Source: Hydractinia symbiolongicarpus
Taxonomy: Eukaryota > Cnidaria > Hydrozoa > Anthoathecata > Hydractiniidae
DNA: 60,000 bases
Direction of reading: 5' to 3'
NCBI RefSeq assembly: GCF_029227915.1
Contig: NC_079886.1
Span: 23,352,501-23,412,500, forward strand
Positions 22,916 to 34,900 of this stretch are shown here, in pieces; position 1 is the stretch's first letter, and each line of letters begins with the position of its first letter. The position numbers and the translations under genes were made by a program. The notes under the pieces are model-generated. The model searched no databases and had not been told where the DNA came from. It saw nothing but the letters and a program-made list of their open reading frames with translations.

Positions 22916-25900
22916 ATGGGTGGAGCAAGAAACAGACATATGTTACTATTTGCCACTGCGCTGCTATTTTTTCAACCATACTCTGCTGGTCTGGATATAA
23001 GCGACTGTCAGAGCGAATGGTTACAACTGAAGAACGGCGGCGGATACGTGTACCGAGTTGATTGTTCAAATTTGGGATTTACTACGATACCGAAGAATTT
23101 ACCGATTTTAACATCAGAATTGTAAGTACAAAATTAGTTATTATGTTCAAGCACAGAGAGCTAGCAAGCTTATTGTTCTCCAAACCACATATAAACAAAA
23201 GAATTACTTTAATCATCCTCGCTATTATATCTTAATAAGCATAATTGTGGTCAGATTGAACATAATGTTTTTATAAATACATTTTTTTTTTGACAATTCA
23301 CGTAAGCGCTTCCTTCCTTTGTTAGATTTAGTAGAAAAAACTTTTTTTAAATTGTACATATAGGCATGGCATTTGGATTTTAACTACTGTAACCCTTCGA
23401 TTTACAAACCTCTCTCTCCCCCCCCCCCCCCCCCCCCCCTTCTCCTGTCATTAGGTATACAAAAACAGTGCACCGTTTTGATTTTAAAACATATAATAAA
23501 GGCATTTTACCAATAACGACAACATCGTTCCCAGGACAATTTCTGTCCTGTTCTTTGCGTCGTCTCGGCTTTCAAAAAAGAAAAAAAAATTCCCGAGAAC
23601 ATACTGGCTATGAAAATGAACGAAAGATAGCGAGTGATATTCGTCACATTAAAAATGCAGCAGTAAACAAAAATATTGATCATGGAACGTCACCCTCCTA
23701 GTTATTATCACAAGCTCCATTCATTGCTTGTGAGCTCTGTCCTAAACACACTCCCGAAATAAGTATAGTCGTCTCTTATATTGACAACCGTATTCTGTGT
23801 TTTGTGCGCGCGGGAAATATGTTATTCTACGGATACACGAAATAGCAATCTTTTAATCTAATTTGTTGTGACGTGAATTTTTCACGGACTTACTAACTAA
23901 GGATAATCGTGCGCTAAAATCGAATAATTACGGTACAATGCGCATGACAGGCTTTTTATAATGGCGGCAGCTAAACTATCAACATAAGTAACAAATTTTT
24001 TCAGAATTAATTTGTGCGGACGTAAACACATTTTTTTTTCAATTTGATTGTATTTATTTATGCGGGTTAAAAGCTAAGAGTTTTTAATCTATGATTCAGA
24101 CGATGTTGTTCCGAAAATAATACACGAAAGATTGCGGTTTTTATGTTATTTGCTTTAAAAAATTTTTCTGTGACGACATACGAGATTTCTAGGGATAGCT
24201 TTCGTTACAAAAAACGTCACTACTGCTAGAAACAAATATTTAACAAGTAGAGATGTTAGGCAGACTCAGAAATTTTTTTTTTACTAAAGTAACACTACAC
24301 AATTAAATGTGCAAATTCGTTTATGAAGGACACTGGCAACGTATGTCAAATTAAAACCTTGAGAAGTAGAAATAACTACTTAAAATAGTACTTTTAACTA
24401 CAAACTAATGGCTTGTTTCCACTAGGCAGAATATTTCGAGTGGGACTGATTTTGAGAATTTCGATTGGCAACTTTTAGCGATACAGTATCATTGATTATT
24501 GCTTCCAGTGGAAATATAAGGCTTGAATTTCACTCACATGAATGTCTCAAGTAAAAGAAGGGAAATTGAAACAAAGTCAAAATACAGAAATAATAAATTT
24601 TCTGAAATAAAAGCCGCTTCATTATGATGCGTGCTAGGACTCTATATAGTATTTCTGATATTTTTTTATAATGATGTGACGTCAAAGAGATCAGGTGTGC
24701 ATATCTGTGACATGTCACATGAAGATTGTATCCGATTTGTCTCGTAACTTGATGTAATGACATTTTTGTCAAGTGTTTGATGACATAGCCAAAGCTAAAC
24801 ATAGAACACTGGTTTTAAATATCAACATAATTCATCGGCCTTTTTTACGGTGGCCCTCGACACAGACAGGTTTAAGAGCAGCGCAAGGAAAACATGAAAT
24901 CTGTCTGCTAAAATTGGGTCACGCTAAACGACGTACGATACGAAATCTTAAAACTATGCAACGGGCGGATCTTCGTTGGTTTTTCACAAGCTAACGACTA
25001 GTCTTGAATAAAGGCGGCTTAAATATACAACAGTTTACAAAAGTAAAACAAATTCAGAGATTACTTTGGTCCGCGATGTACATCACGGAACATTTCACAT
25101 AGGTTGCTACTGTTTCGGGCGAAGTGAAACTCACTTCGGAATGCATTTCACGTCTATCAACTTTATAATCGGTGCTAGATATTCATGTAAACACTTCACG
25201 TCAGAGTGAACTAAGGTTTTTGATCAGAGCGTATACTGAAAGTCGCGAACACAAAGGATTCGACCTTTAGTGGCCAATTCAATTCAATGAAAAGTCTTGA
25301 AAACGTCCGCCTAATTAATTTGAACAGATTTTTTCCAAGTGTTATTTCTCGATGTTTTTGTAATTTTTTGAAATCTTTCTTTTGAACATTATTTTGAACA
25401 TTCTAACCTTATAACCTTTTCCAACAGTTCTTATCCACGGGAGTGGCTACAAACTTTCTCACAATTTCAGAACATTCAAGCATAATTAATGCATAGATTT
25501 ATTTTAACTGCCTGATCACGTACGTCTTTAATAATTTAAATCGCCACATCATTAAATGTGTCCGCTGCATGAGGTGCCCGCTTATTTTTAGACTGCTTAA
25601 TGGTAACAGCATTTCTTCAATTAACGACGAAGCTTTCACTGGATTGGACTCGCTGCAAACTTTGTAAGGAGTGTGTATTTTATTTCAATTTTTTTAATTT
25701 CTTTCCTGTGTGACACGCGTGTAAGAACAACCTTGTCTCCACGGCTTTTCTGACAATCAAGGCGTAGAAGAGCCTTTGGACAAAGTTGGTGCACAGCTTT
25801 TTAAATGCTAAAGAGAAGAGGAGAGTTCTAAATCTGCGATGTAATCTGCGATCAAGCATATCGCGAGATACTTGAAGTATATGTAAATCCAGCTTTAAAT

Positions 25901-28900
25901 AAAATGATCAAGGCATGTGTGTCTGGTGTTAGTTTTGATCCAAAATAAATAAAAAACGAAGTTTTTATAAAAAGTTTTAATAAATTTTACCTTTTTTATA
26001 TTACAGAGATTTAAGTGGTAATGATATAGCAGGAATTTCAGAATCAGTATTTGAAAAGATAAAAACTTTGAAAAAGCTGTAAGTAAATGTGTAGTAACAT
26101 TTTTTGTATTTTTCTTTTTCATGTAACACCCCTAAAATTAACGGCTCGAGTGTTCAAAATAAACCTTCTTTTTTAGCAAACACATTTTTCAGATAAGACC
26201 CGTTTAAAGTTTCCAGAAAGTGTTAAAATGTTATCATCTTGTTACCATCTTGATATTATTAAAATTTTAATAAAAGGAAAAGTTGAATCAGAATTCTATT
26301 GTGGTAAAATGTAAAGTTTTTTACAAGTGGTCCTAGGGTTCTTGAAAGAGAGGACCCCCGTAGGGTGCGGTGTCCGAAGTCCGCATTTTGTTAAAATCCT
26401 TGTCGTGTTGTTGTTGGAAATCGAAAGTGAAATCTAATTTTTCTAAAAGGAAATGTTTTTTTTTTTCTGAAAAAAAATCCTATCTTTTTTCTTGATTTTG
26501 CAGAGATCTAAGTCGTAATAAGCTGTTTTGTGATTGGACACTGTGGTGGTTGGTTAAATATACTAAAAGACTTAGTAGTTTCGATGGAAAATGTTTTTCT
26601 CCAAGACCTTTGCGTGGAAAGCTGATATCTGATCTTACTTTGGAAGATTTATCAGGTAAAATAACTGAATATTAATACACAACAAAGTAACATACGTACT
26701 TAATTTGTCGTAAAAAGAACCTAATAGAAATGTATATTTTTAACCCAGCCAGCTAGCCTGGAAACTTCAAATCATAAAGCTAGCTATCTAGCTTTATAGT
26801 AGCTAGCTGGATCAAATGTTATTCAATGTACTTGCACTTGCATTCCAATCCTTTATACCTGTAACTACTAGCTAGGTAGATAGCTAAGCTATGCTGATGT
26901 CACGGTAGCTTTACAAACCTTCTGTGGAAAATTTGACATCCATATGAAGTTGGACAATTCTGTGGCAAGTAGAGTATGGAAACAGCTCCAAACAAACAAA
27001 TAGTTAGCTATGTATCTAGCTAGCTATATATATAGATAACTTTTTGTGCATCATAATGTATTAATTTGTCATTAAGAACAATGAACTTGTGCATACATTT
27101 CTGTTGGTAGCTTGATATAAAGACAACAGACTATAGTAGTGCAAGATAAATCATCATCATCATCATTCTCGGCTTAACGTCCGTTTTCCATGCTAGCATG
27201 GGTTGGACGGGGTATATTAATGACCCTCTTCCAATCTGATCTAGACTATGTTAGATCTAAACTCAACTTCCTCTGTATCAAGTCTGTCCTTATAACCTCC
27301 TGCCAAGTCTTTCTCGGTCAGACAGCAAGAATACTATAGTTTGTGTAAAAAAATATAATAATTATATAATTCCAGTAGCTACTTAGTACATATTTTGTGT
27401 CTAAAAAATCACTTTTGTAAGCATTGGAAATTTATCTATACACAACTTCAATATAAACTCAATCTACTTTGTAGTTGATTGTCTCAGTATAAAAAAGCTT
27501 ACCAATACAGTCACAGATGGAGAATACACTGTTCGTGTTTATGGACGCGATAATTCAGAAACTGATACTTCAATATTTTGCTATGAAATGGAATCAGAAA
27601 AACCAAAAGAGTATTTAACTTTACCATCTGGTATGCATAATAATTTTGTGACAATCATAATGGATGACAAATGTAACTACCACTCTGATGCAGGTATGTC
27701 GTAACATGATTATATATAATATATATATAATACTAATTTCTAATTTTTTTTATAACAATAACCTTATTAAATAAGGTCAACTGGGTACAAAAAGCACTTT
27801 AGGTGTTTTCAGCATCCTATTAGGTATTTCTTCCATATGAGCAATAATCATATTGTGGAGTAGATGAAGGTGTTTGGTGCACAGTACTAGAATGTGAACA
27901 CTAATTTTGAATTTGCATAAATACACATTCATTTACAAAATATTGCATCCAATAGTATTCTGCAATGCTTATTTTCGTTATTGATAGCATGCTTTAAAAA
28001 ACGCGAAAAATTCTGCCTGTTCTAGTTTTTTTTGTGCTTTATTATTACTTTTTATGAATGTTTTTTTCCTTTAGCTTTGAAGAAGACACTTGCAAATTTT
28101 CCCAAGGAAAACACAACATCATACTTTCATAGAGTGCGTGTTGAACTAAATTCATTAAAAGTTATTGCTACAGATACTACATTTGCATCACATAAGTACG
28201 TAAGTTATGGTCAACCTTCAATATGCGGGACTAGTAATTGCATTGGTGGTATGTCCAGAGTTGACCTACGTGGAACACATTTTCAGTTAAAGGTTAGCAA
28301 TACATATTAAGTTTCGTGATAGGTAATACTTGTGCACTCCTATGTAAACTAGCCTGCACTAAAGGGGTGGAGTGAACTTCTTGTAACAAGAATTTTTTTG
28401 TAATCATATTATTATATTAAATGAATTAAACACAACCTTCATTAATCCTCTAGTTTGACGAAAGTACTGACTTTATTATGATAAATCAGCCAACAAATAA
28501 ATAAGAAAAGTTTTAAAAACACATGTTAAAATTTTATTTTTAATTTATAAAGTAGCACGAAGCTTTTCGTAACTGAGTTACATTTTCAAGTGATAAAAAT
28601 ATCCTAAGCTAAAAACCTTTATACAAAATATATACAATAAAATAATTAATTGATTTAATTAAAATGTTCTACCCAAGGGAATACAAGTAAAAATCATGGA
28701 CAATCGAAACAAAAGAAAGAAAATGTGCAAAATCACCATGTGTAAAAATAAAATAAAAGAAACAAAAACTAATTGCCCAAGGGAACAGAGAATAAAAACA
28801 GGCGATTGTGTAGATAAAAAGCTATGTAACTCCATTCCTAAATTACAAAAGTGATTTGGTCTCTTTTTATTCATTCAAAAGGGCCTTATTGGAACAAATG

Positions 28901-31900
28901 AAAAATGCCTCCAAAATCTTTCTTTTTCTAGTGTCTCTTGGCGCCTTAGACAAAATGGACCAATTAAAGGCGTGATCGGGATTTCCGACTAAGTGCTTAG
29001 AAGGTTCGGATTTCTCACTGTTGGAGTTATGTTCTTTCCATCTCACAATAGCATTTCTCATTGTTTCTCCTATGTAGATAGTGTTACACGTCGCGCATTC
29101 TCCCTTGTAAATGACTTTGCTATGGTGGTTAATTTATCCTTTAATGGGAAAAGAGACCTGACTTTAGTAGTTTTCCACGTATAAACAACTCTGACTTCCC
29201 CATTCGTAAACGATTCTATGTTTTTGGCAACTTTTCTAATTGACGCCTTATTCTTGGGACAGAATGGTATTTGGATAAAAACTTTCTTTTTATCTTCTTT
29301 GAACAACCAGTCTGGGATTATCATTTCGTCAGACAGATTAGGCTTGAAAGCGTTTATTTGAGCTTCAATAAAACGAACCGGATAACCTACAGCTTTGAAC
29401 TTTTTGCGGATTCTTTGGAGCTCAAGATTGAAAGAACTTCCGATTCTTTCGGCTCTGTGGAGTTCACCTTTGATTATACTACGTTTGTATTGTGTGGGAA
29501 CTTTAGATGACCAATGGAAGGGTAACTTTGACTCTTTGTTATACACACTATATGTATAAGTGCCGTTCTCATTTCTTGAAATCTGGGTATCGAGGAACTT
29601 AGACGGATTCTCTTCTATGGTCAGCTTGATATTGGGATGGTAAGTGTTAAGAGCTTCAAAGAGTTCGTCTGGTACTCCTTTCTTACGGCGGTGATAGGTG
29701 TCATCAACATATCGTTTTATAATATTTAGGATTTCTTCGAACTACTATTTCTCTTTCAATTTTGTTCATGAAACAACCTGTGAATACAACCGATAATGGG
29801 CCACCCATGGTGACACCATCGATTTGTTTGTACAAATTGCCGTTTGCTGTAAATATGCACGCTGTAGTGAGTTTATACAACAGTTTCTTGAAAATTGATC
29901 GAGACGCAATAGGTTGTAGTTGTTTGTCGTCGTATATCTTCTGGCAAATGTAATCAATGGTTTCTCCCACAGGTACACTTGTAAATAATGACTCAACATC
30001 ATAACTCACGTCTTCCTCGTCTGGTTGTAAAGGAGGAAGGCTATCTAACTATTGAGGAAACTTTTGTGTGTCCTTGATGAAAAACTCGTTATCTGCAAGT
30101 GGCGATAGATATGATGCAATACCTTTACTTGCTGCGTAGTAACAATATCCTGTTTGGTCGATAATGGGACGCAATTTTAAATCAGTCAAGTTAATGTCAT
30201 TGAAATTATCGAATATATGTGTCTTTGCAGTGGTGAAGAAGCGTGCTGGTTGATTACTGGAAAGTCTCATGGTTTTGTAGTCAGGGTGATCTTTGAAGTT
30301 GTGATACAAAAAACTTTGAAAACTTTCAAGGTCTTTGATGATAGTATCTTCTGATTGTACATATTTTTCTTGTTGTATGCCTTCATCGATCATAGTTTGA
30401 ACCTTCTGTTGGTATGCTGTCTTGTCCATAATAATGACACTTGTATCTTTGTCTCCAGATAGTATGGTAATGTTTGAATTGCTCCGTAAATTCTTACAAG
30501 AATTGAATGTGTCATCTTTTGCAAATTGGACTTTTCTGGCAAATTCATTAGTCGTCTTTCTCAAGTATTCATGGAATAATTCCTTTCTTGTTCGACATAA
30601 ACATCTACTTTTTCTGCGAGGGACTTAAATTCGACTGCTATATCTTTCTTCACTTACTTGTTCTTATTAATGTAACTGTGGTGGAGACCATACTTCAAAC
30701 AATCAACATTCAAGTTTTTGGTTGATGACAGATTAATAATGGGAACTTTATACGTGGAAAACTACTAAAGTCAGGTCTCTTTTCCCATTAAAGGATAAAG
30801 TTAACCACCATAGCAAAGTCATTTACAACGGAGAATGCGTGACGTGTAACACTATCTACATAGGAGAAACAATGAGAAATGCTATTGTGAGATGGAAAGA
30901 ACATAACTCCAACAGTGAGAAATCCGAACCTTCTAAGCACTTAGTCAGAAATCCCGATCACGCCTTTAATTGGTCCATTTTGTCTAAGGCGCCAAGAGAC
31001 ACTAGAAAAAGAAAGAATTTGGAGGCATTTTTCATTTGTTCCCATAAGGCCCTCTTGAATGATCAAAAAGAGACCAAATCACTTTTGTAATTTAGGAATG
31101 GATTTACATAGCTTTTTATCTACACAATCGCCTGTTTTTATTCTCTATTTCCGTGGGCAATTAGTTTTTGTTTCTTTTATTTTATTTTTACACATTTTCT
31201 TTCTTTTGTTTCGCTTGTCCATGATTTTTACTTGTATTTCCTTGGGTAGAACATTATTTTATTGTAGATATTTTGTATAAAGGTTTTTAGCTTAGGATAT
31301 TTTTATCACTTGAAAATGTAACTCAGTTACAAAAAGCTTCGTGCTACTTTATAAATTAAAAATAAAATTTTAACATGTGTTTTTAAAACTTTTCTTACTG
31401 ACTTTATGAAATATTTTTTTAGGCAAGTAAGCAAATAATTAAAGAAGATATGTGCTTAACCTGCAGCTTGTGTAAGACCCACCAGACTCTTGAATTAGAT
31501 TTGATTGATAAGTCGAAGCAACCATTTCCAGGTGTGTATAAACTTTGTAAATTCCATTAACTAAGGTATATTTTGTATATATAAAAATATTGATTTATTC
31601 CTAATTTTAAATTTCTTTTTTGTTTAGCCTGCACATTACCTCTTGGTATGCAAAGCAACCATGTACCAAATTCAAGCATTTCAGCTTCCTCTCATGCTGG
31701 TAAATATTTCATTCCAAGCCATGCACGATTGAACAGTCTTTCGTATTCAGGATGGTGTGCATCTACACAAGACTTATCACAATACTTGCGGGTAGATTTA
31801 GGAAAGGTATGTGGTCTTTTTTTATTATAGTGTTTGTATTAAAACAGTTGTTTTTTGTATATTTGTTTTATATATATAAAATATACTGGAAAATAGCAAA

Positions 31901-34900
31901 TTCAAAGTCATATTGGCAACAGGTTTAACAACCCTCAGGCTATATAGGGCTAATGTATGGAGTACATTGTTTTTTAGACAATGACTCTAAGTGGAATTTC
32001 AACACAAGGTCACAAGGAGAACAAGGATTGGGTAGTTTCCTACAAAATAAAATACTCAATTACTGGTGTATCTTACCATGGATATCATGAATTAGGAAAG
32101 AAAAAGGTAAATATTTTTTTTTTTGAGAAAGCAAAATTAAAAACATGTATGTTAATTTAAAAATTGCAAATTTGCTGTCTTGATTATTTGTTAACTCAAT
32201 TATTTTTTGATATTTTAGACACTAGCTGGTAACCAGGATTCAAACACAGTAGTAACACATTGGTTTCAACCACGTTTCCGAGCTCGCTATGTTAAAGTAC
32301 ATCCTCTTTCATGGAACGACGATAGTATTTTGGAACACAAGATCTGCATGAGGATAGAATTATATGGCTGTGATAATGGTATATATACGTTGTAACAAAT
32401 TTCATATTTAAAAAATTTTTGAACTCCTGAATGAATAATCTGTTTTACTGTTTTTTCCTTTAGACATTACATCACATATAATCAAGAAATCCCCTGAAAA
32501 CAAATGTTTAACAGCTGATTTCGCAACTAAAAAGGAAGAATACCATCTCATGAAAAAATCAACTTGTACTGGATCTGATTTTATGTTTATATACTATCAC
32601 AGAAGATTGATACACACCAAAACAGGTACAGTTTTGTATGTGTATTATATACTGTATAAAAGCTTCAAAGCTAGGACTTTGCTATAAAGTCCTGGAATTG
32701 AAAAATAAAATTAGAAATAACAATTAAGCCCCATAAGCATAAACTGTTTTTTAATTGCATCTTTTTTTTCTTTTAATAAAATATCGGTTAGTCAACTGTT
32801 AGTTTGCAAGCTTAAAAATTGAACTGCTCTGACTGATAAACACTATTCATAAACCAAGAAGAATAAAGACCTTGTATGTCAGAGCTTGAAAAAATAATGA
32901 AATAGTCATAAGTGGAAACCACATTTGTACTATTCCTACATGAATCCAGACTTTACATATATTTTATTGTTTTTGTTTTAGGGTTGTGCTTAAATGTGAA
33001 TAGCCAATCCGCTTTTGTTTTAAATAAGACTTGTACATCGCCAAATTTAATGTTTCAAAAAGTCCGACATCCAGCAGGTGAATCATTTTTAATCAAAGAT
33101 TTGAACGGATATTGTGCAAGCCTAACCGAGGATGAAAGTACAGGACAATTATATACAAAATGGAAGTTCTGCTTAAAAGGAGGCTTTACAATATTGCAGA
33201 TGTCTAGAGATGGTTAGTCAGTGTTGATTAATTTTTTCATTTACATGTCTTTTTTTGAACTTTGGTGTTAATATTTGTTTTTTTAATCAATGATTTTGAC
33301 ATTTAATACATTTTAATTTAAATCTGATTTTAAGTTTTATCGTGCTGGGTTTTTTTCTTATGTAATGAATATTTAATACATAAATGGATAGCAGCTTTAT
33401 CCTCTTTTGTTGTTGTTCTAATTAAAGCGAACTAATTTTCAATGTATTTACATTACTACCTCTTCAATTAGCCTCATTATGTTGAAATATAATGTTTCTT
33501 CCTGCTGTTTTTCTTATTGTTTGAATAAAAATGTGGTGCCTAACAACAATGTTCGTTTTGTGTTGTGGTAGGAAAGGTTTTTTTTTCTTTTTTTTATGAA
33601 ACTTTTCTTTTAAGGGAATTAGGATAAGCAAAACTTGATCTTACCCCTACACTGTAAATAAACTCCTGCTAATGGGATTATCTCTACCCCCTTTTTTGAC
33701 AATCAAATATTAGAATTTTATTTACAACAACAACAACTTTCTTGATTATGTTTTAATGAAGTTATAACCAGGTTTTGTACATGATTTAAAACAATAATAA
33801 CAATTTTTAGTTCTTTTACTTATCAAAATAAATCTTAAGAGCTTAGTCCTGTTTTTCTGTATATAAAAGCAATTTCACATAATAGATGGCTTCCACATGT
33901 TTACAAAACAAATAACATGTGTCTTTAAAAACATGTAAACTTTTATTCCTTATATTAACAAGTTAACTCAAAACAAGGGAGATGTTTAGAAGTACATAAC
34001 ACAAACAAAGGAAAAAGTTATGTGTATATAAGCACAATTATGGATACGTTTTTGATTTTTGGCTGTATCTTGAATCTTATAGGAGTTTCCGCCTTTCCCC
34101 CGTACTTTGAAAAAAAGAAGTCATTTATTCAAACAGACTTATTTAAACCGGTGAGTGCAGCCTGTAAAGCTCACGCAGACCCATATGCTGTATACAGATG
34201 GACAAAAAAAATAGGAAATTCAGAACAAACAATCACTTTTGGATTGGCTACCAAGAATGACCATAGCATTTTATCATTTCCAAATATTACTTGGAGTGAT
34301 CGTGGTATTTATACTTGCAATGCATGGAACTCAGAAGGATCAGCTGCAAAAGAATATGAAGTTGTTGTTAACCGTAAGTGTCTTTGACTCTCATTTTTGT
34401 AAGAACATTTTTAATGAAATACTGAGTTTTCCAATCTATGACTAGCATTTGAAACGTTAAGCTTTAACTAAACTTTTACTTTATTGCACTGTTTATGCCA
34501 AGGCTCAAATTGTGTTTTCTAGTATTTATATATAATTATGTAACTCTAAAAAAACTTTTTTAATTTCATTTTAGCAATCCAATGGTTTCACACAAAACCG
34601 TCTGACCAAAGTGTTGTTTATGGAAAAAAGGCAACATTCTCTTGCGTTTCAAAAGGAATACCTAAACCAAAGATAACATGGCATCTGCATGATAACTTAA
34701 CATTGGAATACAAGCCTATATCATATTCTGATGAAAAGAAGTATAAGATTTTTCCTAACGGTACCTTAGTTATTTACAATGTTGACTATAACGACCAAAC
34801 TACTTATGTATGTTATTCAACAAGTCCTGGCTTGAAGAGGAATGTCTCTGCTATGTTAACTGTTTATGGTAAGTTCCTGTCAAGTTTTTGTTAGTCTGAC

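Larger units (their letters stand above)
23122..26006 (+). other. GPCR intron 1
   Basis: GTAAGT donor at 23122, TTACAG acceptor at 26006. AT-rich with the poly-C tract and two pieces of the CCTCGTCCCCAGG repeat family. No exon seen within it. Confidence 0.7.
22916..26655 (+). other. GPCR exons 1-3: signal peptide, LRRNT, LRR, LRRCT
   Basis: Exons are 22916-23121, 26007-26078 and 26504-26655. Exon 1 has a hydrophobic leader (MLLFATALLFFQPYSAG) and a Cys-containing cap, DCQSEWLQL. Exon 2 is exactly 72 nt in phase 2, the classic single-LRR exon (LDLSGNDIAGISESVFEKI). Exon 3 starts LDLSRNKLFCDWTLWWLV, a C-terminal LRR cap. One central repeat is very few for an LRR protein, but similar small LRR modules occur in some adhesion GPCRs. 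Confidence 0.85.
28477..31395 (-). mobile_element. Penelope-like element with inverted arms, in GPCR intron 5
   Basis: A minus-strand Penelope-like element flanked by a 12-bp direct repeat, TACTGACTTTAT (28465-28476 and 31396-31407). The element's ends are inverted arms of about 650-680 bp (28503-29185 and 30747-31395), and the left side carries a 26-bp extension outside the arm. The interior minus strand encodes an RT in broken frames: SYDVESLFTSVPV, DGVTMGGPLSVV, then YVDDT after a frameshift near 29710. Each arm carries a GIY-YIG nuclease segment. Inverted pseudo-LTRs with a short one-sided extension are a documented Penelope feature. It sits inside an intron with the host splice sites intact. 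Confidence 0.88.
27475..31531 (+). other. GPCR exons 4-6: GON-like domain
   Basis: Exons are 27475-27693, 28075-28292 and 31423-31531 (aa 144-325). The GON domain is otherwise the C-terminal module of ADAMTS9/ADAMTS20/GON-1 metalloproteases. Seen here: DCLSIKKL, DGEYTVRVYGRD, FCYEMESEKPKEYLTLPSG, DDKCNYHSD, YFHRVRVELNSLKVIATDTTF, VSYGQPSICGTSNC, SRVDLRGTHFQL, CLTCSLC, LELDLID. The order of DGEY, PKEYxxLxSG, FHxVRxxLxxLxxxxTD and DLxGTxF plus the paired cysteines fits GON. Recognised by pattern only; the HMM for Pfam GON would decide. Confidence 0.75.

Noticed and set aside
29271-30628. Plus-strand frames across the Penelope-like element interior
   Set aside because: Antisense shadows of the minus-strand reverse transcriptase.
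32912-33217. Gene end at the TAG after MSRDG (33215-33217)
   Set aside because: The stop overlaps a usable GTTAGT donor and the downstream exon matches in phase and content; an early-terminating isoform remains possible.
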